NCBI GenBank assembly: GCA_015058265.1 | Contig: SVCR01000118.1 | Location: forward strand, 1 to 5,820 | Source of the DNA: Clostridiales bacterium | GTDB taxonomy: Bacteria > Bacillota_A > Clostridia > Peptostreptococcales > Anaerovoracaceae | DNA length: 5,820 bases | Direction: 5' to 3' | Shown here: positions 1 through 5,214 of the stretch, piece by piece | Layout of the letters: every line of letters starts with the position of its first letter | Position numbering within the stretch: the stretch's first letter is position 1 | The notes under the pieces: model-generated | Seen by the model: the letters and a program-made list of their open reading frames with translations, nothing else | Told to the model about the DNA's origin: nothing | Databases searched by the model: none | Translations under genes and position numbers: made by a program

Positions 1-126
1 ATAGTCATGGACGATGGTATATACTTTCCATCCTGACACACATGCGATCGCTGCCAGACATATCATGATGACATTTCCGGCAATTCTTCTTATTCTGTTA
101 TTTCCGCTTCTTCTGTTGTTACTCAC
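1..126 (-). CDS. N-terminus of a membrane-anchored protein, possibly class B sortase (partial, runs off left edge)
   Basis: Forty-two codons stay open from a GTG at 126 down to the window edge. A TAA stop in the same frame lies directly before the GTG (127-129), so GTG is the first usual start available; an AGGAG at 137-141 lies 10 nt upstream. The peptide starts with a strongly basic, Asn/Arg-rich stretch (residues 2-14), followed by one hydrophobic segment (about 15-32, IAGNVIMICLAAIACVSG) and then WKVYTIVHDY. This is the layout of a type II signal anchor with the bulk of the protein outside the cell. A short basic tail, one membrane anchor ending in SG-W/Y-K and a Tyr-rich start to the outer domain recall class B sortases, the transpeptidases that attach proteins to the Gram-positive wall. 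The catalytic His, Cys and Arg would lie outside the window, so the family call is a guess; a different anchored exoprotein is equally possible. It follows the phosphohexomutase by 31 nt with no terminator, so co-transcription is likely. Confidence 0.55.
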   Translation of the reverse strand, partial: MSNNRRSGNNRIRRIAGNVIMICLAAIACVSGWKVYTIVHDY

Positions 127-136
127 TTATAATCAG

Positions 137-141
137 CTCCT
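137..141 (-). promoter_or_regulatory. Ribosome binding site for the GTG-started left-edge gene
   Basis: AGGAG on the minus strand, 10 nt before GTG at 126. The spacing is slightly long. It supports a GTG start, which matters because no ATG in this frame occurs until codon 21, inside the hydrophobic segment. Confidence 0.5.
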
Positions 142-157
142 GCAGCATGACCGCTGA

Positions 158-1654
158 TCACTGCGGCATCTCAATGCCGTCATAATTATTAAGGAAGTTC
201 CCGATAAGCGGGATGACTTTGGCTATTCCGCCCTTTTCCGATGATTCTATGTTAAGCGGGAGAATCGGATCATGGAGTGACATCCTGAGAAGGAACCATC
301 CCTTGCTTCCGTCTACATCGTAGTTGACCCTGACACCCTCGTAATTAGGCTCGACGAGCTCCATTCCTTCTGTCTCTGCGGCCCACACCTTCATATCTTC
401 TATTATCCTGGTTCCGAGCTCTGCGTAATCAGGCACAGTCAGATTGAATCTTATTTCCCATGATTCTGCCGGATGCTTAAGGCTCTCCGTCAAAGCGGTG
501 ATATCCTTGCCCCGGGATTTCAGTCTTGCCGCATTGATCACTATCTGTGTGGCCAGGAAGGCTCCGTCATCCAGATAGTAATTATCCGAATATGCAGCGT
601 GACCCGAAGTCTCTATAGCGAGGAATGCTTTCTCTCCGCTTTCATTGAGTTCTTTAGCCTTATTTATAACATTCCGATAGCCTCTCTTATATCTCAAGTG
701 CTTGAGTCCGAGATCTTTCTCCAGGAACTCCTTCAGCTCATCAGAGGTGACGCTGTCTGTTACTACAGTCCCTCCCGGGTAGTCATCTGCGGCGAGAGCC
801 GCTGCAAGTGCGATGATCCCGTTCCTGGATATAGGCTTGCCGTCAGGTCCGACTGCAGAGACCCTGTCGCCATCTGCATCGAAGATAATGCCGAGATCAG
901 CACCGTTCTCAAGTACAGCTTCACATATCGACGCCATAGCTTCAGGATCCTCCGGGTTCGGCTTATGGTTAGGGAACATCCCGTCCGGCTCCAGAAAACG
1001 GCTGCCGCTGATATCTGCGCCCATGCGTTCAAGCACTTCACTTGCATAGAAACCGCTCGCACCGTTTCCGGCATCCACTACGATATGCATGCCCTTAAGA
1101 GCTCCCGGCACATCCTTCAGTCCCATTGATATCATCTGTCTCAGATATGCCGCATACATTTCCAGTACATTGGCTTTTCTTTCTTCGTAGTATTCACCAA
1201 CGAAAGCATATCTGCTCGCAGTACGCAGGATGGATGCTATATCTTCTTTCTCAAGACCGCCTTCTTTAGAGAAGAACTTGAACCCGTTCCTGTTCCACGG
1301 AAGATGGCTTGCTGTGACCATGACCGCTCCGTCAAAGTCAAACTGAGGCATGACAGTAGACATGAACATAGCCGGAGTAGTCGCAAGTCCTGCATCCCAG
1401 ACCTCAGCACCGAACATTGTCATTCCCTTGATCAGTCCGCGAGTAAGCTCATCGGCTGATACTCTCGAATCATGCCCTACGCATATCCTGAGATCATAAG
1501 GGTTCTTGCCGACCTTGAACCCGAGCCAGTACGCAAAGGCACCTCCGACTGTACCCGCCAGTTCTTCAGTCAGCTCAACAGTATCTCCCTCGGCTGCCTT
1601 CATGGCAACGCCTCTTATATCGCTGCCGTTCTGCAGCTTCATATAATCAACCAT
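158..1654 (-). CDS. Alpha-D-phosphohexomutase (phosphoglucomutase/phosphomannomutase family)
   Basis: This 498-residue protein is a cytoplasmic phosphohexomutase, interconverting the 1- and 6-phosphates of glucose or mannose through a phosphoserine enzyme. It links glycolysis to nucleotide-sugar and wall-polymer synthesis. Four family landmarks appear in order: the active-site serine loop TASH (residues 114-117, Ser116), the Mg2+ loop DADGDR (259-264), the sugar-specificity loop ETSGH (348-352) and a C-terminal phosphate-binding loop RMSLHDP (457-463). An N-terminal GSDIRG (10-15) and a HDSR (61-64) also fit. The last loop differs from the usual R-x-S-N-T-E-P; I recall SLHDP as typical of a plant-like subfamily, but have not compared sequences. 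Substrate cannot be read from sequence, so I give no gene symbol. The frame is open 26 codons further upstream, but the ATG at 1654 has AGGAGG 6 nt ahead and fits the family N-terminus; an ATG four codons later is less well placed. It lies between azlD (61 nt) and the left-edge gene (31 nt). Confidence 0.93.
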   Translation of the reverse strand: MVDYMKLQNGSDIRGVAMKAAEGDTVELTEELAGTVGGAFAYWLGFKVGKNPYDLRICVGHDSRVSADELTRGLIKGMTMFGAEVWDAGLATTPAMFMSTVMPQFDFDGAVMVTASHLPWNRNGFKFFSKEGGLEKEDIASILRTASRYAFVGEYYEERKANVLEMYAAYLRQMISMGLKDVPGALKGMHIVVDAGNGASGFYASEVLERMGADISGSRFLEPDGMFPNHKPNPEDPEAMASICEAVLENGADLGIIFDADGDRVSAVGPDGKPISRNGIIALAAALAADDYPGGTVVTDSVTSDELKEFLEKDLGLKHLRYKRGYRNVINKAKELNESGEKAFLAIETSGHAAYSDNYYLDDGAFLATQIVINAARLKSRGKDITALTESLKHPAESWEIRFNLTVPDYAELGTRIIEDMKVWAAETEGMELVEPNYEGVRVNYDVDGSKGWFLLRMSLHDPILPLNIESSEKGGIAKVIPLIGNFLNNYDGIEMPQ

Positions 1655-1660
1655 ATAGAT

Positions 1661-1666
1661 CCTCCT
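1661..1666 (-). promoter_or_regulatory. Consensus ribosome binding site that fixes the phosphohexomutase start
   Basis: A perfect AGGAGG stands 6 nt before the ATG at 1654. It decides against the longer frame beginning at 1732, whose extra 26 residues are basic, unlike the family and would overlap the end of azlD. Confidence 0.85.
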
Positions 1667-1715
1667 GCTGTTCTTGTCAGCATCAAATATCAATCTTATT
1701 TTAACATATCGAATT

Positions 1716-2027
1716 CTATAAGAACATCTCAATTACAAGTACTACGAGGCAGCACAGGACAGCAACGCTCAGCAGTTTGGCTCCGAGCCACGCTGCGACG
1801 ACTCCCGCGATCAGTGCTGCTGCACCTGCTATCGGTGATTCCGTGGCTTCGATTATCGCCGGAAATGTCATTATCGCCAAAGTGACATACGGAACATAAT
1901 ACAGGAAAGACTGCACGAATCTGTTCTTTATCGGCTTCTTCATCACCAGCGACGGGATGCTCCTCATGCACCAGGTGGCAAAGGCCATTACGAAAATGTA
2001 TATATAAATGTATAAACCGCCGCTCAT
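1716..2027 (-). CDS. azlD: AzlD-family branched-chain amino acid transport protein
   Basis: A 103-residue, very hydrophobic protein of the AzlD family, the small subunit of the AzlCD exporter. In Bacillus subtilis AzlCD confers resistance to 4-azaleucine, and in Corynebacterium the related BrnFE pair exports Ile, Leu, Val and Met. Four membrane segments can be placed at about residues 5-22, 43-60, 66-82 and 85-102. After the first lies the family's basic loop (RSIPSLVMKKPIKNR, 22-36), followed by VQSFLYYVPY (38-47). The start is the ATG at 2025-2027, whose last bases overlap the azlC stop as ATGA; GGAGGT at 2037-2042 precedes it by 9 nt. The frame is open further upstream to 2339, but that part lies wholly inside azlC, is Cys/Arg-rich and is not membrane-like, so it is rejected. 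The overlap predicts translational coupling and a fixed ratio with AzlC. The exact substrate is inferred from the family. Confidence 0.92.
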   Translation of the reverse strand: MSGGLYIYIYIFVMAFATWCMRSIPSLVMKKPIKNRFVQSFLYYVPYVTLAIMTFPAIIEATESPIAGAAALIAGVVAAWLGAKLLSVAVLCCLVVLVIEMFL

Positions 2028-2755
2028 TGTTCCTGCACCTCCGTTGCCTCTGCCGGCTCGTTGACTCTTGGCACGAGAACAGCAAATACGGCAGATATTG
2101 CCAACGTCAGGAGTATTGTCCGGCTGCCCTGAGATATCCCTGATATCCATGGCAAATATGCCGCAGCATATGACAGTGCAAAGCTTACCGCAACTGCCAG
2201 ACCTACGACCTTGTCCTCCCTTGCAGGCGGGATAAACACAGCCAGGAACATCCCGAAGATAGCAACACTCAGAGCGCTGACTATCCTTGCCGGAAGGATA
2301 TTGCCCATGCTGATCCCTATGGCGGTTCCTATAGCCCACAGAGGAACTGCAGTAGTCCAGGCACCGAACGTGAAGAACGGTGACGGGACTCCCGGTCTTG
2401 CTATAGTGATACCGAATATTTCATCTGTGATACATGTACCGACAACGATCCTCCTCATCAAGGGAGTCCCTTCAGGCATTCTCTGATTGAGAGTTACTCC
2501 CATGAGAATATATCTGGCATTAGTGATGACCGTCAGTACTATCAGCTGTATCAGCGTCGAATTAAGAGAGTAAAGCGAGAATCCGATATACTGTCCGGCC
2601 GAAGCATATGTCAGCAGGCTCGCGATGAATCCCTGAGCCGGACTGAAGCCGTAATCTCTCGCCGCTATCCCGAGAGAGAAAGCAACGGCAAAGTACCCCA
2701 GGCCGATCGGTATTCCGAGTTTCATTCCCTCTATGTAATCTTTTCTTCTGTCCAT
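2024..2755 (-). CDS. azlC: AzlC-family branched-chain amino acid permease
   Basis: A 243-residue inner-membrane protein of the AzlC/BrnF family, the large subunit of a proton-driven exporter of branched-chain amino acids. Family landmarks are EGMKLGIPIGLGYFAVAF (residues 9-26), ASAGQY (51-56), NARYILMG (79-86) and TDEIFG (110-115). Further hydrophobic segments run at about 134-150, 157-176, 183-201 and 213-229, followed by a short acidic polar tail (VNEPAEATEVQEQ). The frame is open back to an ATG at 2842, but those 29 extra residues are Arg/Gly-rich, are encoded by a GC-rich near-palindrome and have no counterpart that I know in the family, so I start at 2755. Its ribosome site is poor (GGGGA 8 nt upstream), and an ATG at 2776, preceded by GGAAG, remains possible. 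Its stop overlaps azlD. A probable leader and weak promoter lie between it and the V-ATPase terminator. Direction and substrate are inferred from the family. Confidence 0.92.
   Translation of the reverse strand: MDRRKDYIEGMKLGIPIGLGYFAVAFSLGIAARDYGFSPAQGFIASLLTYASAGQYIGFSLYSLNSTLIQLIVLTVITNARYILMGVTLNQRMPEGTPLMRRIVVGTCITDEIFGITIARPGVPSPFFTFGAWTTAVPLWAIGTAIGISMGNILPARIVSALSVAIFGMFLAVFIPPAREDKVVGLAVAVSFALSYAAAYLPWISGISQGSRTILLTLAISAVFAVLVPRVNEPAEATEVQEQ
2037..2042 (-). promoter_or_regulatory. Ribosome binding site for azlD inside the azlC 3' end
   Basis: GGAGGT, 9 nt before the azlD ATG and inside the last codons of azlC. With the ATGA stop/start overlap it supports coupled translation and rules out the longer azlD frame. 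Confidence 0.75.
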
Positions 2756-2783
2756 CTTCCCTTTCCCCGCGCACATGATTCTT

Positions 2784-2810
2784 CCGGCCCCGGATCTGAT
2801 CCCGGCCCGG
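2784..2810 (-). promoter_or_regulatory. GC-rich near-palindrome in the azlC leader (possible operator or RNA hairpin)
   Basis: Two 13-nt arms (2784-2796 and 2798-2810) are complementary at 11 of 13 positions around a single central base. The outer four pairs are CCGG and the inner five are GGATC/GATCC. It ends 29 nt before the chosen azlC start and lies downstream of the candidate promoter. In RNA the innermost pairs would open to make a loop. Dyad symmetry this tight suits a dimeric DNA-binding protein; AzlB, an Lrp-type repressor, controls azlCD in Bacillus subtilis, but no regulator gene is visible here. It could also be a leader hairpin, or chance in a GC-rich patch. Confidence 0.35.
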
Positions 2811-2832
2811 ATAAGGCGCGCTACAGGACAAG

Positions 2833-2841
2833 TATATAACA
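2833..2841 (-). promoter_or_regulatory. Weak extended -10 promoter candidate for azlCD
   Basis: Minus-strand TGT followed by TATATA (with TATACT overlapping it at 2831-2836) lies just past the V-ATPase terminator and about 80 nt before azlC. No convincing -35 hexamer lies 16-18 nt upstream; the best is CTGTTA in the terminator tail. Position, between a terminator and the first gene of the next group, is the main argument. Confidence 0.25.
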
Positions 2842-2853
2842 AAACGCTCAGAA

Positions 2854-2894
2854 ATAACAGAAACTCCCTGCCGGAGTGACAGGGAGTCTGTTAT
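2854..2894 (-). terminator. Intrinsic terminator of the V-ATPase operon
   Basis: Read on the minus strand, ACTCCCTG and CAGGGAGT form a perfect 8-bp stem (2880-2887 with 2863-2870) around a 9-nt loop, followed by a T-rich tail TTTCTGTTATTTCTG. Beyond a 2-nt bulge a further 7 bp (ATAACAG/CTGTTAT, 2888-2894 with 2854-2860) can extend the stem. It begins 47 nt after the ntpK stop and separates the V-ATPase genes from azlC. The T-run is interrupted, so termination may be incomplete. Confidence 0.75.
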
Positions 2895-2910
2895 CGTTTC
2901 TGTGCCTTTT

Positions 2911-2938
2911 CAGCCGGGAGCGAAGCTCCGATAAGCTG
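2911..2938 (-). other. Second stem-loop between ntpK and the terminator
   Basis: Minus-strand GGAGC-TTC-GCTCC (2917-2929) forms a 5-bp stem, flanked by CAGC and GCTG (2935-2938 with 2911-2914) that can pair outside it with unpaired bases on one side. No T-run follows, so it is not a terminator alone. It lies immediately after the ntpK stop and may protect the 3' end of the message or assist the main terminator. Confidence 0.4.
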
Positions 2939-2941
2939 TTA

Positions 2942-3370
2942 TTAGCTGTTAAGCAGCAGTAAGCTGAATACCAGTGTGAAGAGCGCAACAGTCTCAACGA
3001 TACCGATTACAATGAAGTAGTTAGCAGTACCCTTTCCTGTAGCACCAAGAGCATCAGAGGAAGCTGCAGCGCATCTGCCCTGGAAGAGTGCGGACAGACC
3101 GATAGCAAGACCGCCGAACAGTCCTACGCCGAGTGCCATGCCTGCATCGCAGTTAGCACTTCTGATGAAGTTCATCAGCAGGAAGCCGTAAATGGTCTGT
3201 GTAAGAGGCGCACCGGTGAAAGCGATCATGATGAACGGAGCAGGCTTACCACCTGCATAGCACTTTTTCCATGCACCTACTGAAGACATGCCGGCAAATC
3301 CGGCTCCGAATGCAGAACCAGCAGCAGATAAACCAAGAGCTGCAGCCATACCAAGAAATGCAAGATTCAT
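2942..3370 (-). CDS. ntpK: V-type ATP synthase subunit K (rotor-ring proteolipid)
   Basis: A 142-residue proteolipid that forms the ion-carrying rotor ring of the membrane sector. It is the duplicated two-hairpin form, with membrane segments at about residues 4-26, 44-67, 76-98 and 117-140. The ion-binding glutamate is Glu126 in GIVETVALF of helix 4. The matching position in the first hairpin is Gln58 (APLTQTIYGF, 54-63), giving one carboxylate per four helices. Thr57, Gln58, Gln97 (LFQGRC) and Glu126 align by motif with Thr64, Gln65, Gln110 and Glu139 of the Na+-binding site in Enterococcus hirae NtpK; the Gln-to-Glu spacing of 29 is identical. Sodium coupling is therefore inferred, not shown. 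At 142 residues it is shorter than E. hirae NtpK (156), with the difference mainly between helices 2 and 3. AGGAGA lies 6 nt before the ATG, and the gene follows ntpI by 16 nt. Codons favour GCT, GCA and GGT over GCC and GGC, as expected of an abundant subunit. Confidence 0.96.
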   Translation of the reverse strand: MNLAFLGMAAALGLSAAGSAFGAGFAGMSSVGAWKKCYAGGKPAPFIMIAFTGAPLTQTIYGFLLMNFIRSANCDAGMALGVGLFGGLAIGLSALFQGRCAAASSDALGATGKGTANYFIVIGIVETVALFTLVFSLLLLNS

Positions 3371-3376
3371 ATCAAT

Positions 3377-3382
3377 TCTCCT
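3377..3382 (-). promoter_or_regulatory. Strong ribosome binding site for ntpK
   Basis: AGGAGA, preceded by an A-rich stretch (ATAAGAAA), 6 nt before the ATG. The site and the open AT-rich 16-nt spacer suit strong independent initiation, as a ring subunit needed in about ten copies per enzyme would require. Confidence 0.8.
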
Positions 3383-3386
3383 TTTC

Positions 3387-5210
3387 TTATTTATTCAACT
3401 TTTTAAATGGCTCGTAAGGGATCCCTGTCCACTCAAGACCAACCTGGCCTGAGAACTCGAGTACGTTCAGACGTACGCCGTGAACTACTACTGACAGGAA
3501 ACACATAATGATGTTCAGCGCATGGCCTATCAGTACGACCACAACACCGAGAATGATCAGCGGACCATGCATACCTGCAGCGATCCCGTTAAAGCTCTGT
3601 GAGATCGCAACACCGGCCATGCCTACCGCAAACAGTCTGATATAGCTCATTACGTTACCGAAACAGCTGATCGTATCCAGGAAGTCGGTGAAAGCATTTG
3701 CCAGACCTGATTTGAGCCCCTGTCCGAATGTCTTGTCAGGCGACATACCGCCGAACAGCAGTACAAGGACGAATCCGACGCCGATCAGTCCGAACACCGG
3801 TACAAGATCGATGTCTTCGTGGATAACCAGATTGAGAGCCAGCAGATACATCGCTATTACAGCGACTGCCCAGCCTGCATTGGAGACCCACGACAGATCT
3901 TTCTTAGGCAGCTTGTCCTTTATTGAAAGGATGGATCCGAGAACCATCTGTATCGCTCCGATCGTGAACGAGAACTTCATGATCATGTTCTGCGGTACGT
4001 TGGCCTCAAGTCCGAAGACCTCAGGATAAGTTGCAAATGTCGGGATGACCAGAGCCTTGAGGAACGGAACATTCATGGCACTTGCCATTCCGAACCAGGT
4101 TCCTGTAATAGCACCCCATATTACTGTTGCGATCGATAACACGTATAAGAGGAACCGGATATCTTTAGTTCCTACTTTCTTGACTGTCATTGCGATCGTT
4201 CCGATCAGGATCAGCATGCCGTAGCCGCCGTCTCCGATGATCATCGCGAAGAACAGTGTGAAGAACAGGAAGAACCAGAGCGATATATCCTGTTCTCTGT
4301 ATCCCGGAAGGATACCCAGAATGTCGAAGACCGGCTGGATGTACTTGGATACTTTTCCATAGCGTACTTTGGTCGGTATCTGATCATCTTCGTCCTCAAC
4401 ATCTTCAACTGCCCAAGCGCAGTTCTTCTCTGCCGCCATTGCCTTGAACTTGTCCAAGTCAACCTCAGGAACATATCCGGAGAGCCATACGAAGTCTCCG
4501 TCGCCCTGCGCTGTTGCACTGGCTGCTGAGAAATTCACTTCATTCTGTGTTTTCAGCATCTCAGCCTTAAAGCTCTCATCGTATATCGATGCAGCCTTAA
4601 GTGTATCATCACATGCCTTGATGCCATCCTGAGCCGCTGCAATGTCCTGCTGCAGCTGAGTGATGCTCTTGTCCGGCAGAACGAATTCAGTCGCCTGGAT
4701 CTCAGCCGGAAGCTGTCCTATCACCGCAACAGTGTTCATCTTATCGACAGGTGCAAGGCGGAACAAGCGGATGTTCTCGTCTGCCAGCGCCGCCTGGAAC
4801 TCCTTGTCTCCAATGCGGTAGAAGTGAAGGTCGAACCCGTCTTCCTTGAGAGCCTTGACATCCTCAGGAGAGAAATCTCCCCAAGGAGCGACCCTGTCTA
4901 TCTCTGCGTTTGCAGCACTTATTTCCTGCCCCAGAAGGCTCTTTCGATCCAGGGCTTCCAGTACATTGCTGTACATTTCATTGAATTCATCATCGCTGAG
5001 TATCTCTTTGCTGCCTTCCTGTTTAGGCTCGGCGTACTCCTTGAGAGTAAGCTCTGTCCTCGACAGGGCCTGGAAGCGATCCAATACTTCACGATCTGCA
5101 CTTTGTTTTTCTGCGAGATGCATAACGCCTATATCTCTGAGGCCCTTCAGCATCTCTTCTTTTCCGGAGGCAGATGTTACGATGTGAACCATTTTCATTT
5201 TTTCAATCAT
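3387..5210 (-). CDS. ntpI: V-type ATP synthase subunit I (membrane stator, a-subunit homologue)
   Basis: A 607-residue subunit that anchors the peripheral stalks and supplies the ion half-channels next to the K ring. Residues 1-305 form the soluble arm, with likely coiled-coil helices near 40-105 and 183-230. The membrane half has about seven to eight helices: 310-326, 329-343, 352-372, 410-430, 443-463, 468-487, 518-538 and 549-575. Conserved signatures are FAMIIGDGGYG (322-332), GNVMSYIRLFAVGMAG (518-533) with the essential Arg525, GHALN (562-566) and HGVRLNVLEF (577-586) with a second conserved Arg580, ending in the usual P-Y-x-P-F-K tail (598-604). Length is somewhat below that of E. hirae NtpI (about 660). 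The start at 5210 is supported by GGAGG (5220-5224) 9 nt upstream; Met5 and Met7 are too far from it. Four nucleotides separate it from the subunit D stop, and 16 nt from ntpK. Confidence 0.97.
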   Translation of the reverse strand: MIEKMKMVHIVTSASGKEEMLKGLRDIGVMHLAEKQSADREVLDRFQALSRTELTLKEYAEPKQEGSKEILSDDEFNEMYSNVLEALDRKSLLGQEISAANAEIDRVAPWGDFSPEDVKALKEDGFDLHFYRIGDKEFQAALADENIRLFRLAPVDKMNTVAVIGQLPAEIQATEFVLPDKSITQLQQDIAAAQDGIKACDDTLKAASIYDESFKAEMLKTQNEVNFSAASATAQGDGDFVWLSGYVPEVDLDKFKAMAAEKNCAWAVEDVEDEDDQIPTKVRYGKVSKYIQPVFDILGILPGYREQDISLWFFLFFTLFFAMIIGDGGYGMLILIGTIAMTVKKVGTKDIRFLLYVLSIATVIWGAITGTWFGMASAMNVPFLKALVIPTFATYPEVFGLEANVPQNMIMKFSFTIGAIQMVLGSILSIKDKLPKKDLSWVSNAGWAVAVIAMYLLALNLVIHEDIDLVPVFGLIGVGFVLVLLFGGMSPDKTFGQGLKSGLANAFTDFLDTISCFGNVMSYIRLFAVGMAGVAISQSFNGIAAGMHGPLIILGVVVVLIGHALNIIMCFLSVVVHGVRLNVLEFSGQVGLEWTGIPYEPFKKLNK

Positions 5211-5214
5211 CGCC

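Noticed and set aside
473..1129. Long plus-strand open frame (218 codons) opposite the phosphohexomutase, with a smaller one at 813-1049
   Set aside because: Antisense to a well-conserved enzyme; the product is Cys/Arg/Ser-rich with no recognisable domain. Such open frames are common opposite codon-biased genes.
1655..1732. Promoter for the phosphohexomutase in the gap after azlD
   Set aside because: TAAAAT at about 1696-1701 resembles a -10 box, but the nearest TTGAGA is 23 nt away and other -35 candidates match 3 of 6 or fewer.
2028..2339. Upstream extension of azlD by 104 codons
   Set aside because: It lies entirely inside azlC in another frame, is soluble and Cys/Arg/Gly-rich, and AzlD proteins are about 100 residues. 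The ATGA overlap and ribosome site mark the real start at 2027.
2814..2821. GCGCGC run before the azlC palindrome
   Set aside because: Too short to mean anything by itself and not in a position where a known site is expected.
2756..2842. N-terminal extension of AzlC by 29 residues
   Set aside because: It is Arg/Gly-rich, encoded by a GC-rich palindromic leader, and I know no counterpart in the family. A start at 2776 cannot be fully excluded.
3688..4029. Plus-strand open frames opposite ntpI (also 4444-4632, 4824-5297 and 4846-5187)
   Set aside because: All are antisense to a clearly conserved subunit I, show no domain, and the last two overlap each other in different frames.
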